Position numbers and translations under genes: made by a program
Notes under the pieces: generated by a model
Seen by the model: only the letters and a program-made list of their open reading frames with translations
Told to the model about the DNA's origin: nothing
Database searches by the model: none
From: an uncultured Adlercreutzia sp.
Lineage (GTDB): Bacteria; Actinomycetota; Coriobacteriia; Coriobacteriales; Eggerthellaceae
Reading direction: 5' to 3'
Length of the DNA stretch: 64,000 nucleotides
Assembly (NCBI GenBank): GCA_910589165.1
Contig: CAJUSP010000012.1
Location: forward strand, 36,165 to 100,164
Part shown: piece by piece, positions 1 through 7,924 of the stretch
Layout of the letters: every line of letters begins with the position of its first letter
Numbering within the stretch: position 1 is the stretch's first letter

Positions 1-558
1 TCCGGCGCTCGCCAGCCTGTGTACTTCCACTCCGAGCATCGCCAGCTGCCCTGGTGCCGCGAGCTGTGGCCGTCCCCGCGCTTCGAGATGAACCCGAAGG
101 ACGCTGCCAAGCTGGGTCTGGAGCAGGGCGACTGGGTATGGGTGCGCACGCCTTGGGGCGCTATCCGCGAGGTCGTGGACTTGTACTACGGCATCAAGGA
201 AGGCACCACCAACGCCAACCATGCCTGGTGGTACCCCGAGATGGACCACTCCGCCCATGGCTTCGAGCTGGTCGGCATCAACTGCACCATGGACAAGTAC
301 GCCCAGTGCTGGATCTGCGGTGCCTCTCAGCTGCGCGGCAACCCCGTCGTGGTCTACAAGGCTACCGAGGAGAACTCGCCGTTCGGCAACCCGGTGCCGT
401 GCGATCCGTGGGGCAACGAGGCCATCACCAACGCCAACGACCCGCGTCTGAAGGAATGGATGGCCAACGACCCGCGTCTGGACGACTCCAAGGTGGAGCT
501 CACCTTCGCCGCCGCGAACGCCAAGGGCCTGCAGACCATCAGCCTCATCAAGGAATAA
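1..558 (+). CDS. Molybdopterin oxidoreductase (DMSO reductase family), C-terminal part
   Basis: The open frame runs in from the left window edge without a start, and 185 residues are visible. The segment is the C-terminal molybdopterin-dinucleotide-binding beta-barrel domain of the DMSO reductase superfamily: it has the phrases NPKDAAKLGLEQGDWVWV and TPWGAI, followed by a Trp/Asn-rich stretch (NANHAWWYPE) typical of cofactor contacts. The protein would be the catalytic subunit of an anaerobic respiratory complex. Eighteen bases downstream begins a DmsB-type ferredoxin and then a DmsC-type anchor, which supports a DmsABC-like complex. The substrate cannot be told from this fragment, because the active-site and Tat-signal portions lie outside the window. 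Confidence 0.88.
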   Translation, partial: SGARQPVYFHSEHRQLPWCRELWPSPRFEMNPKDAAKLGLEQGDWVWVRTPWGAIREVVDLYYGIKEGTTNANHAWWYPEMDHSAHGFELVGINCTMDKYAQCWICGASQLRGNPVVVYKATEENSPFGNPVPCDPWGNEAITNANDPRLKEWMANDPRLDDSKVELTFAAANAKGLQTISLIKE

Positions 559-576
559 AGGAAGGAGGTAAACGCA

Positions 577-1236
577 ATGTCCAATCTTGCAATCATCACG
601 GACCTGAACCGCTGCACGGGCTGCCTCGCCTGCACCGTGGCCTGCAAGGCCATCAACGGCGTCGACGTGGGCAACTTCTGGATCAAGACCCTGCGCGTGG
701 GACCGCATCCCACCGAGGGCGGCAGCGGCACCTTCCCGGACGTGGAGATGTACTTCCTCCCCGTTCAGTGCCAGCACTGCGAGAACCCCGAGTGCGTGAA
801 GGTATGCCCGACCGAGGCCTCGCACGTGGCCGAGGACGGCACCATCCAGATCGACAAGGACAAGTGCATCGGCTGCCAGTTCTGCGCCCTTGCCTGCCCC
901 TACGGCGTGCGCTACCTGAACCAGACCGAGCGCGTCGTCGAGAAGTGCACGCTCTGCGAGCAGCGTACCGTTCAGGGCGAGCTGCCCCAGTGCGTGGCCC
1001 AGTGCGGCGCCCGCGCCCGCTTCTTCGGCGATCTTGACAACGGTGTCGAGAACTTCGAGGCCCCCGCGCACCCCGACAGCCCCGGCTGCGGCTACGACGA
1101 GATGACGCAGACCCGCGTCAAGCTCAAGGACTACGTGGAAGCCTTTACCGAGAACGATATTCACCACCTCACCAACAAGGGCAACAACCCCAAGCTCATG
1201 TACCTGTTGCGTGAAGGCCGAAAGTGGAGGGAGTAA
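577..1236 (+). CDS. DmsB-like 4Fe-4S ferredoxin subunit
   Basis: This 219-residue protein would relay electrons between a membrane anchor and the molybdenum subunit. Four cysteine groups are visible: C13/C16/C19/C23, C65/C68/C73/C77, C97/C100/C103/C107 and C124/C127/C139/C143, enough for four [4Fe-4S] clusters as in DmsB/NrfC-type subunits. The length matches the family. The start follows a strong Shine-Dalgarno (GGAGGT, a few bases before ATG 577). It lies 18 bases after the catalytic subunit and 6 bases before the anchor gene, so the three are surely co-transcribed. The direction of electron flow and the final substrate are not determined by this sequence. Confidence 0.92.
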   Translation: MSNLAIITDLNRCTGCLACTVACKAINGVDVGNFWIKTLRVGPHPTEGGSGTFPDVEMYFLPVQCQHCENPECVKVCPTEASHVAEDGTIQIDKDKCIGCQFCALACPYGVRYLNQTERVVEKCTLCEQRTVQGELPQCVAQCGARARFFGDLDNGVENFEAPAHPDSPGCGYDEMTQTRVKLKDYVEAFTENDIHHLTNKGNNPKLMYLLREGRKWRE

Positions 1237-1242
1237 GTACTA

Positions 1243-2157
1243 ATGGAGATCCAATGGCCCCTTATTCTCTTCACCTTCTTTAACTGCCTGGCCGGCGGCA
1301 TCTTCCTCGTGCAGGGTATTCTCACCCTGGCGGGGAAGGGCAAGCAGATGCAGCTCGCGTCCTGCGTGTCCGCCATTGTGGCCCTGGCCGTGGGCGGTCT
1401 GGCGGTGTTCTTCCACCTGCAGCACCCGCTGCGCATGCTGAACGGCTTCGGGCATCTGAGCTCCGGCATCACCATCGAGCTGATCTTCGTGATCGTGTTC
1501 GCCATCGCCGTGGTGCTGTACTTCCTCATGATGCGCCGCTCCGAGGAGGGCGTGGCCCCCAAGTGGTGCGCCGTGGTCGCCATCGTGGTGTCGCTCGTGC
1601 TGCCGTTCGTGACCGGCGAGTCCTACCTCATGGCCGCCATCCCGGTGTGGAACACCATGCTGCTGCCCATCTACTACGTGGTTGCCACCTTCATGCTGGG
1701 CGGTTTCGCGGCCATGATCATCGCCGCGGTCACCAAGTGCGAGGATGCCGTTAAGCTCGCGTCCACCGTGGCCTTCATCGGCACCGTGGTGACGGCCATC
1801 GTCACCATCGTGTACGCCGTGGCCATCTCCGGCATGGGCTCCGAGTACACCGAGATGGAGTACTACTTCGACCCGACGCTGCCCGACGTGGCCATGCGCC
1901 AGGCCGAGGCCGTGACCGCCGCCATCATGACCGGCGAGCATGCCATGGCCTTCTGGCTGGGCGCCGTGGTTATCGGCTGCGCGGTGCCGGCGGTGCTTTC
2001 CGGCCTGGTGATGGTCGGCAAGATCAGCGCCGACAAGGCCCTCGTGGTGGCCATCGTTGCCATCGTGTGCGCCATCATCGGCACCATCGTGTGGCGCGTG
2101 CTGCTCTACGAGGTAGCCGTGAACGCCCTCATCCAGTTCCAGTGGGCGATGGAGTAA
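1243..2157 (+). CDS. DmsC-like membrane anchor subunit
   Basis: A 304-residue, very hydrophobic protein with about eight predicted membrane helices and no cytochrome-type CxxCH motif. Position and size fit a DmsC-family anchor, which in known complexes binds menaquinol and passes electrons to the DmsB-like ferredoxin. ATG 1243 lies 6 bases after the ferredoxin stop, with GGAGGGA as ribosome binding site inside the end of that gene. Identification rests on operon position plus topology; the primary sequence of this family is weakly conserved, so NrfD-like alternatives are possible but less likely at this length. Confidence 0.82.
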   Translation: MEIQWPLILFTFFNCLAGGIFLVQGILTLAGKGKQMQLASCVSAIVALAVGGLAVFFHLQHPLRMLNGFGHLSSGITIELIFVIVFAIAVVLYFLMMRRSEEGVAPKWCAVVAIVVSLVLPFVTGESYLMAAIPVWNTMLLPIYYVVATFMLGGFAAMIIAAVTKCEDAVKLASTVAFIGTVVTAIVTIVYAVAISGMGSEYTEMEYYFDPTLPDVAMRQAEAVTAAIMTGEHAMAFWLGAVVIGCAVPAVLSGLVMVGKISADKALVVAIVAIVCAIIGTIVWRVLLYEVAVNALIQFQWAME

Positions 2158-2496
2158 GCGTTTGAACGGGGCGCCGACGACTCTGGTCGGTCGGAGGCGC
2201 CATTAAAAGGAACCAAGGCAGGGCGGTTGCACCTATCACTTCGCCCCGCAGGCATCGTACGAGCCGCCCTGCTTGTTCCGCACTTGAGGTTGTCCCCAAA
2301 ATGGCGGTTCTGCTTACCTTGCGTAAGCCGAAGGCGCTCATGCGGCCCCGAAATGACGGTTCTGCTTAACGGGGTGGCCTTAAAAGCACGGTTTTGCGTA
2401 GTTCGATGACAAAAAACGCCGAAATGCGCTGCACGCATTAAGCAAAATCGTGCTTTTGCGGCCACATCGCTAAAAAGCTTTGAAGAGGAGGAAAGA
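2158..2496. repeat. 339-bp intergenic region filled with inverted and direct repeats
   Basis: No gene is seen here. A stem with GGCGCC arms lies near 2170-2201. A longer imperfect hairpin pairs 2209-2226 with 2264-2279 (16 pairs, two bulges). Two near-identical direct units, starting around 2295 and 2347, share the core GGCGGTTCTGCTTA or GACGGTTCTGCTTA. Two related units in inverted orientation, 2377-2400 and 2439-2464 (core AAAAGCACG-TTTTGC), form another stem. All four units look like divergent copies of one repeat. This may end dmsC transcription and start the following ferredoxin operon, but no clean promoter is seen. Confidence 0.6.
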
Positions 2497-3264
2497 ATGG
2501 CAGACGAGAAGAAGGTGGCGGCGGTGGAGGAGACCGCTGCAGCGCCGGATCCCGCGAGCGCCGACGTCGTTGCCGATCCCACGATGGAGAACGTGGACAC
2601 GGCCGAGGCGAAGCGTGCGGGCAAGGGCGGCATCACGCGCCGCGGCCTGTTCATCGGCGTGGGCTCTACGGTGGCCCTCATGGGCCTGGGTGCTTTGCGC
2701 TATGCGGGCCACAACCCGCTTAACCATCCGCCGGGAGGCCAGGACGAGGCGCATCTGGTGAGCGCGTGCATCCGCTGCGAACGCTGCTACGAGGCGTGCC
2801 CGCGCCAGGCCATCGTGCCGGCGAAGATCGAGGACGGCCTGCTTGGCATGCGCGCCCCCATGCTCGACTTCAACACGGGCAACTACTGCGACTTCTGCTA
2901 CGAGGAAAACGGCGGCACCCCGAAGTGCGTTGAGGTGTGCCCCACCTGCGCGCTGGAGCTGCCGGCCGACTACCAGGTGGGCAACCCCGAGTCTGGCGAG
3001 ACCGGTAACGTCATCATCGGCCTGGCCGAGATCGACCCGCGCACCTGCCTGGCCTACCGCCTGACCGGCTGCCGCGACTGCTACGACGCCTGCAACTACG
3101 GCGCCATCGAGCTGAAGGACGAGGGCGGCGCGAACCCCATCCCCTATGTGGTGGAAGATCGCTGCAACGGCTGCGGCGCCTGCCAGGCCGTGTGCCTGTC
3201 GCTGTCGTCCGGTTCCATCAAGTCTACCGAGCGCGCCATCGTCGTGCGCCCCATCGAAGCGTAA
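2497..3264 (+). CDS. NapG/MauM-like periplasmic 4Fe-4S protein
   Basis: A 255-residue ferredoxin-type protein. A twin-arginine signal (ITRRGLFIGVGS, Arg48-Arg49) is followed by a hydrophobic stretch, so the cluster domain should be exported by the Tat system or remain membrane-tethered. Cysteine groups include CIRCERCYEAC, CDFCYEENGG...CVEVCPTC, GCRDCYDAC and CNGCGACQAVC, consistent with four [4Fe-4S] clusters as in NapG. The N-region before the twin arginines is unusually long (about 47 residues), but GGAGGAAAG right before ATG 2497 supports this start. The next gene, NapH-like, begins 9 bases after the stop, reproducing the NapGH pair that feeds electrons across the membrane. Confidence 0.9.
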   Translation: MADEKKVAAVEETAAAPDPASADVVADPTMENVDTAEAKRAGKGGITRRGLFIGVGSTVALMGLGALRYAGHNPLNHPPGGQDEAHLVSACIRCERCYEACPRQAIVPAKIEDGLLGMRAPMLDFNTGNYCDFCYEENGGTPKCVEVCPTCALELPADYQVGNPESGETGNVIIGLAEIDPRTCLAYRLTGCRDCYDACNYGAIELKDEGGANPIPYVVEDRCNGCGACQAVCLSLSSGSIKSTERAIVVRPIEA

Positions 3265-3273
3265 GGGGAAGTC

Positions 3274-4338
3274 ATGGCTGACAACAAGAATCTGCAGGAG
3301 GCCGCAACCGCCGAGAAGGCGGCGAAGAAGGCGACGGCCGCCAGCGATGCGAAGAAGCTGAAGACGCGCAAGGTGCGCACCGTCGTGGGCGCCGTGGTGT
3401 TCGTGGGGCTTTCCGCGGGCCTTATCGCCGGCGTGAGCACCGGCACCATGTCCGGCTTCGGCTGGGAGACCATTTCCATGCTCTGCCCCCTGGGCGCCCT
3501 CGGCACCATGATCGCCACCAAGACGATGATCCCGCGCGCTGTGGTGTCGCTGCTCATCATCGCGGCCCTTGTGCTGCTCGTGGGCCGTGCCTTCTGCTCG
3601 TGGCTGTGCCCAACCATGCTCATCGACCGCATCCGCGACTTCTTCCGCTCGCCCAAGAAGCGTCGCCAGCTGGCCGAGGCGAAGAACTCCGAGATCAAGG
3701 CCATCTCGAAGCAGGAGATTGAGGCGCTGAAGGCGGCCAAGGCGGGCCATGCCTGCGGCGCTTGCGGCAAGTGCGCGCCGAAGCCCCACGGCAAGGTTGA
3801 CTCGCGTCACGCGGTACTCGGCGGTGCCCTGCTTTCCACGGCCGTGTTCGGGTTCCCGGTGTTCTGCCTCGTGTGCCCGGTGGGCCTTACCTTCGCGACC
3901 GTGCTGCTGTTCTGGCGCGCGTTCGCCCATGGCGATGCCACCATCGGCCTTATCCTCATTCCGGCGATGCTCATCATCGAGCTGTTCGTCCTGCGCAAGT
4001 GGTGCAGCAACTTCTGCCCGCTGTCGGCGCTGATGAACCTGGTATCCCGCTTCTCGCGCACCTTCGTGCCGGTGATCGACGACGCCAAGTGCCTCGAGAC
4101 CGCCAAGGAGGCCTCCTGCTCGCGTTGCGCCGAGGTGTGCGAGGCCGACATCAATATCCGCCACCCCGAATTCGGGCTACGCACCATGGCCGACTGCACC
4201 CGCTGCCGCGACTGCATAGACGTGTGCCCCACCAAGGCCATCACCATGCCAGTGTTCGTAGGGAAGAAAGCCGGCAAGACCGTCGTAGAAATCCCCGAAC
4301 CGATCATGGACGACGATCTGCGCCCCAGTTTGGATTAG
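3274..4338 (+). CDS. NapH-like polyferredoxin membrane protein
   Basis: A 354-residue membrane protein with about five hydrophobic segments and cysteine motifs of the Fer4_5/NapH family: FCSWLCP near residue 109, CLVCPVG near 200, WCSNFCP near 245, then a cytosolic ferredoxin domain with CSRCAEVCE and CTRCRDCIDVCP. Such proteins take electrons from quinol and hand them to a NapG-type partner, encoded immediately upstream. A further group, CGACGKC, lies in the loop near residue 160. The N-terminal 35 residues are Lys/Ala-rich and charged, as expected for a cytoplasmic tail. The stop is followed by two copies of the 28-bp hairpin repeat before the next gene. Confidence 0.9.
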   Translation: MADNKNLQEAATAEKAAKKATAASDAKKLKTRKVRTVVGAVVFVGLSAGLIAGVSTGTMSGFGWETISMLCPLGALGTMIATKTMIPRAVVSLLIIAALVLLVGRAFCSWLCPTMLIDRIRDFFRSPKKRRQLAEAKNSEIKAISKQEIEALKAAKAGHACGACGKCAPKPHGKVDSRHAVLGGALLSTAVFGFPVFCLVCPVGLTFATVLLFWRAFAHGDATIGLILIPAMLIIELFVLRKWCSNFCPLSALMNLVSRFSRTFVPVIDDAKCLETAKEASCSRCAEVCEADINIRHPEFGLRTMADCTRCRDCIDVCPTKAITMPVFVGKKAGKTVVEIPEPIMDDDLRPSLD

Positions 4339-4361
4339 GCGTATTCCGTCCATCTCGAATC

Positions 4362-4389
4362 CGTAGGGCAAGGGCCATGCCCTTGCCGC
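4362..4389 (+). repeat. 28-bp hairpin element, copy 1
   Basis: First of five identical 28-bp copies in the window. It contains perfect 9-bp arms GGCAAGGGC and GCCCTTGCC around a CAT loop, flanked by CGTAG on the left and GC on the right. It lies between the NapH-like gene and the large ferredoxin gene, 23 bases after the stop. Confidence 0.9.
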
Positions 4390-4413
4390 AAGAGGAAGAG
4401 TGCGGGTTCATCC

Positions 4414-4441
4414 CGTAGGGCAAGGGCCATGCCCTTGCCGC
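4414..4441 (+). repeat. 28-bp hairpin element, copy 2
   Basis: Identical to copy 1 and in the same orientation, 24 bases further on. Short similar flanks (AAGAGGAA follows both) suggest a tandem duplication of element plus flank. With copy 1 it would form two strong hairpins in the mRNA between the NapH-like and ferredoxin genes. Confidence 0.9.
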
Positions 4442-4531
4442 TGATGCAAGAGGAAAACGCAAGAAGAAGGATTGATCGACGTTGATCGGACACTTTGGGA
4501 GAGGCGCCCGACCAGCAGAAGAGGAGCGATC

Positions 4532-6064
4532 ATGGTTGAGACGATTGATGCGGGGGCGCACCGCCATGTGGGCGCGGCGTTTACCGCGGTGAACAGCGAT
4601 GCTATCCGCGTGCATCGCGAGCGCTGCGCCAAGGTGCGCAACCGCAATGTCGATTGCCTGAAGTGCGCGGCGGCCTGCACGTCGGGCTGCATTTCCCTGA
4701 AGGACGGGGAACTGGTCATCGACGCCGCGAAGTGCGTGGGCTGCGGCACCTGCGCCACGGTCTGCCCCACCTGCGCGCTGGAATCGCTGAACCCCACCGA
4801 TGCGGAACTGAAGGCGGCCTGCGTGGCGGCGGCTTGCGCTGTTGCGCCGACGCCGGCTGAAGTTGAGGCGGGGCTTGCGCCTGCCGAGCCTCCGCGAGAG
4901 GTGGTTGTTGCCTGTAGCCAAGCGCAAGCGGCTCTTGGCGATATGCTCGCGCCGGGCTCGTGCGCCTCGGTTGTGTGCGCAGGGCGTGTGGATGAGTCGC
5001 TGCTGGCAGGGCTGGCAGCCGAGGACATCGGGCGCGTGACCGTGCTTTGCGGCCTGTGCGACCGCTGCGAGCAGCGCCATGGCCGGGCCACAGCGGAGCT
5101 TGTGGCCGAGACGACCCGGCTCGTGTTGGATGCTTGGGATTGCGCCATGGAGGTCGTCGTGACCGACGTGCCGCCGTCGAGCGTTCTGCGCGAGGGCACG
5201 GCAGCCCACGACGCCCTTGAGGCCCGCGACGCCTACTTCGCCGAGGAGCGAGCCTGCCCGCCGGTACGGCGCGAGGTGGAGGCCCCGGAGTCTTCCGTAG
5301 CAGAGCGGCAAGGGCATGGCCCTTGCCCTACGCCATTGGTTGACATTTCCATGGCTACGTCGTCGAGCGATGGCTCCACGGCTTCTGGCTCATCGTCGTC
5401 TGTGGATGGGGAAAGCGACGCCTTGCACCTCGATTCCGTAGGGCAAGGGCCATGCCCTTGCCGCCCAGATGAAGAGGATTTGACAGCTGCGGATAAGACG
5501 GCTGCTCCCGTTTCCCTTTCGTCTCCCGAGGCGGAGGCGGCTGATGCGACGGTGGGGCCGGGCATGCGGTTCTTCTGGAACTCGGGCCACAGCCGCAAGG
5601 TAGCCGCCCACTCCATGCACGTGATGAAGGACGGCACGCTGCCCCATTTCCTGCCGGATCGACGCGAGCGCCTGCTCGATGCCCTGGCCCAGCTGGGCGA
5701 GCCGGCGGCCCCGAAGCTGGAATGCCGGCTGTGGGGGGCCGTGGTCATCGACGCCATGAAGTGCGAATCCTGCCGCATGTGCGCCACCTTCTGCCCTACC
5801 GGCGCCATCGCCAAGTTCGACAACCCCGACGGCACCCTCGGTGTCACCCACACCCCCGCCGACTGCGTGAAATGCGGCAGCTGTCAGGACATCTGCCCCG
5901 CTGACGCCATCACGCTGCTGGACGCGGTGCCCACCTCCTGGCTCGTAAACGGCGAAAGCCACCGCTATGAGATGACGCCTCGCGCCGTCCAGCTAACCGA
6001 CAACCCCCATCAAATTCTGGAGACCTTCCGCCTCAGCTTCAACGGAGACATTTTCGAGAGGTAG
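4532..6064 (+). CDS. Large multi-cluster ferredoxin with repeat-bearing linker
   Basis: A 510-residue cytosolic iron-sulfur protein with no signal or membrane helix. N-terminal cysteine motifs are DCLKCAAACTSGC and CVGCGTCATVCPTC; a middle CGLCDRCE; a C-terminal pair CESCRMCATFCPTGAI and CVKCGSCQDICPADAI. The start ATG 4532 has GAGGAG 8 bases upstream; an in-frame TTG at 4472 would add 20 residues and cannot be excluded. Between the two ferredoxin halves is a Ser/Ala/Glu-rich linker holding two in-frame copies of the 28-bp element (about residues 258-267 and 302-311). Position at the end of the NapGH-like genes suggests a NapF-like cytosolic electron carrier or maturation factor. The exact partner is unknown. 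Confidence 0.85.
   Translation: MVETIDAGAHRHVGAAFTAVNSDAIRVHRERCAKVRNRNVDCLKCAAACTSGCISLKDGELVIDAAKCVGCGTCATVCPTCALESLNPTDAELKAACVAAACAVAPTPAEVEAGLAPAEPPREVVVACSQAQAALGDMLAPGSCASVVCAGRVDESLLAGLAAEDIGRVTVLCGLCDRCEQRHGRATAELVAETTRLVLDAWDCAMEVVVTDVPPSSVLREGTAAHDALEARDAYFAEERACPPVRREVEAPESSVAERQGHGPCPTPLVDISMATSSSDGSTASGSSSSVDGESDALHLDSVGQGPCPCRPDEEDLTAADKTAAPVSLSSPEAEAADATVGPGMRFFWNSGHSRKVAAHSMHVMKDGTLPHFLPDRRERLLDALAQLGEPAAPKLECRLWGAVVIDAMKCESCRMCATFCPTGAIAKFDNPDGTLGVTHTPADCVKCGSCQDICPADAITLLDAVPTSWLVNGESHRYEMTPRAVQLTDNPHQILETFRLSFNGDIFER
5305..5332 (-). repeat. 28-bp hairpin element, copy 3 (in frame, reverse orientation)
   Basis: Exact reverse complement of copies 1 and 2, inside the ferredoxin gene. 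It is read as RQGHGPCPT, in the low-complexity linker, without breaking the frame. Confidence 0.92.
5437..5464 (+). repeat. 28-bp hairpin element, copy 4 (in frame)
   Basis: Identical to copies 1 and 2, inside the same ferredoxin gene and read as VGQGPCPCR. The same reading frame of the element is used in coaBC (copy 5). Confidence 0.92.
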
Positions 6065-6120
6065 CAGGGCTGCATCTCCCGGCCGCTCCCCCGCGGTCAC
6101 GCAGCTCGCATCTGCCCTTG

Positions 6121-6167
6121 CCTCGGCGCCCACTATCCTCTTCAAGGGTGCCGAGGCTCTCTTTGTT
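6121..6167 (+). terminator. Rho-independent terminator after the ferredoxin gene
   Basis: Arms 6121-6131 and 6146-6156 pair over 11 bases (one G-T) and are followed by a pyrimidine run CTCTCTTTGTTCT. It sits 56 bases after the ferredoxin stop. Confidence 0.65.
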
Positions 6168-6191
6168 CTGAATGGCCTGACGGCCATTCAG
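6168..6191. repeat. Perfect 10-bp hairpin with TGAC loop
   Basis: CTGAATGGCC and GGCCATTCAG pair perfectly around TGAC. It directly precedes the 128-bp repeat element. The second copy of that element is preceded by another hairpin with a TGAC loop (about 51087-51119), so the hairpin may be part of the element. Confidence 0.6.
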
Positions 6192-6196
6192 ACGTG

Positions 6197-6324
6197 CCGA
6201 CGCTGCGGATCCGACAGGCACCTGCCCTCGCACTTCTGCGCTTTCCCTCACAGCCGGAGGCTGCTCGGCCGCGCATCAGCACGATTGCAGGCACCTGTCG
6301 GACCCTCGCTGACTTCCTTGGGCG
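6197..6324 (+). repeat. About 128-bp dispersed repeat, copy A
   Basis: Closely matches 51122-51250: both open with CCGACGCTGCGG, carry CGACAGGCACCTG, then CAGCACGATT-CAGGCACCTGTCG, and end with CTCGCTGACTTCCTTGGGCG. The two CAGGCACCTG blocks form imperfect inverted repeats inside each copy. The middle differs between copies. It lies in non-coding DNA between the ferredoxin gene and the histidine kinase gene end. Confidence 0.8.
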
Positions 6325-6344
6325 AACCTGTGATGGTTTTGGTC

Positions 6345-7919
6345 TTAATTGAGAGGCAAACGCAACGTGAACACGGTGCCTTCGGCGGCGTTGCTGCGGA
6401 CGGTGAGGGGGGCTTTGTGGGCTTGGGCTATGTCTTGGGCGATGGAAAGGCCCAGGCCGTAGCCGGCGGGCGCGTCGTGGGTGCGGGCCTTGTCGACGCG
6501 GTAGAAGCGGTCGAAGAGGTGCGCGAGGTCGGCGGGCGCGATGGGCTCGCCGGAGTTGCGCACGGAAAGGACGGCGGCGCGCTCCTCGGTGCGCAGGGCG
6601 ACGGCCACCCGGCCGCCGGGCTCGGTGTACTTGCAGGCGTTGTCCAGCAGGATGCCGACGAGGCGCTGCAGGCGTCGACTGTCGCCGCGTACGCGCACCC
6701 CCTCTTCCACGGTGCTTTCCCACTGAATGCCGCGTTCGAAGGCGACCGATTCGAACGTGAGCACTTCGCCCTCCACGAGGCGGCTGAAATCGAGCTCGTC
6801 GCGGGCGGGGCTCGCCCCCAGGGCGCCGGCCCGCGCCAGGTCGAGCATGTCGGTTACGAGCCCCTGCATGCGCTCGGCTTCCACCTGGGTGCTCTCGAGC
6901 CATTGGCTCTGGCTCGCGACGGTGTCGGCGCCGTGCTCGCGCAGGATAGCGTTGTTGGCCAAGATGACCGTGAGCGGGGTTTTCAGCTCGTGGGACGCGT
7001 CGGCCACGAATTGCTGCTGCTGGGTCCAGGCCTGCTGCACCGGCGTGAGGGCCCAGCGCGAGAAGGCGAGGTTCAGCAGGAACAGCACCGCAAGGGCACC
7101 CACGCCGCCCACGGCGAGCGTGACGGCAAGCGACTGCCAGCCGTCGGCCGCTGCCCCGTCGGCGAAGGAGACGATAAGGTCGGGGCCGGCCTCGCGCTTG
7201 GCGAAGTACAAGTCGGCATCGGCCAGGTAGCCCCAATCGGCAGAGGACTGCGCGACAGCGGGAAGAGCCGACAGAAGCAGGCTCTCGGGTACGGTGGCGG
7301 TGGATCGGGCGGCCAGCTGCATGACGACGTTACCCGACACGTAGTACGAGGCGATGGGCACGCTGCGCTCGCCGTCGCCGCCGATTTGCGGGGGCGCCCA
7401 GGTGCCCTCGGCGTCGGTGGGGGCAGCCCCGGCGTCGGCCGCATCGGCACTGGGTTCCGCTTGGCCGTCCTCTTCTTCGAAGGCGCCGATGCTGGGGGCG
7501 GTGGGGGAGGGCGAGGTCTGAGGGTCGTTGCCCTCTGCGACGCCGGCGCCGTCCTCGCCGCTCGGCGGCACGGTTTCGGCGGGAGCTTCGGTTCCGTCCG
7601 GCGCTGTCCCTTCCGCAGCGCCGGGGACGCCGAATTCATGGGTGCCCTCCCCCTCCGCTTCCTGAGTGTCGGGGCCGGCCAAGGGCTCGGGGGTCAGGCG
7701 CGGGTTCTTCAGCGAAACGCGCACCGATTGGGCAAGCGTGCGGTGCAGCTCGTCGACATCGCTGCGGTAGTCGGCAAAGCAAATGGCGGAGAACGAGCCG
7801 GCCAGCACCAGGGCGGCAATGGTCATGTTCAGCGCGACGAATTTCACCCGCAGCTTCCGGAGCACGGGCGCGGCCGCCGCGGGGGCGCTCTTTCGGTATG
7901 TGGTCAGCGGAAAGGGCAC
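6345..7919 (-). CDS. Sensor histidine kinase with large extracytoplasmic loop
   Basis: A 524-residue kinase starting at GTG 7919, 5 bases after the response regulator stop. Membrane helices lie near residues 25-48 and 262-285. Between them is a loop of about 210 residues that is largely low-complexity (Glu/Pro/Ala/Gly-rich) in its first half. The cytoplasmic part has the H-box ADASHELKTPLTVI, N-box LLDNACKYTEPGG and G-box GYGLGLSIAQ, as in EnvZ/PhoR-type kinases. No clear HAMP domain is seen between helix 2 and the H-box. With the regulator at 7925-8599 it forms a two-component system divergent from the VTC operon, which it probably controls. Confidence 0.93.
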   Translation of the reverse strand: MPFPLTTYRKSAPAAAAPVLRKLRVKFVALNMTIAALVLAGSFSAICFADYRSDVDELHRTLAQSVRVSLKNPRLTPEPLAGPDTQEAEGEGTHEFGVPGAAEGTAPDGTEAPAETVPPSGEDGAGVAEGNDPQTSPSPTAPSIGAFEEEDGQAEPSADAADAGAAPTDAEGTWAPPQIGGDGERSVPIASYYVSGNVVMQLAARSTATVPESLLLSALPAVAQSSADWGYLADADLYFAKREAGPDLIVSFADGAAADGWQSLAVTLAVGGVGALAVLFLLNLAFSRWALTPVQQAWTQQQQFVADASHELKTPLTVILANNAILREHGADTVASQSQWLESTQVEAERMQGLVTDMLDLARAGALGASPARDELDFSRLVEGEVLTFESVAFERGIQWESTVEEGVRVRGDSRRLQRLVGILLDNACKYTEPGGRVAVALRTEERAAVLSVRNSGEPIAPADLAHLFDRFYRVDKARTHDAPAGYGLGLSIAQDIAQAHKAPLTVRSNAAEGTVFTLRLPLN

Positions 7920-7924
7920 GGCGC

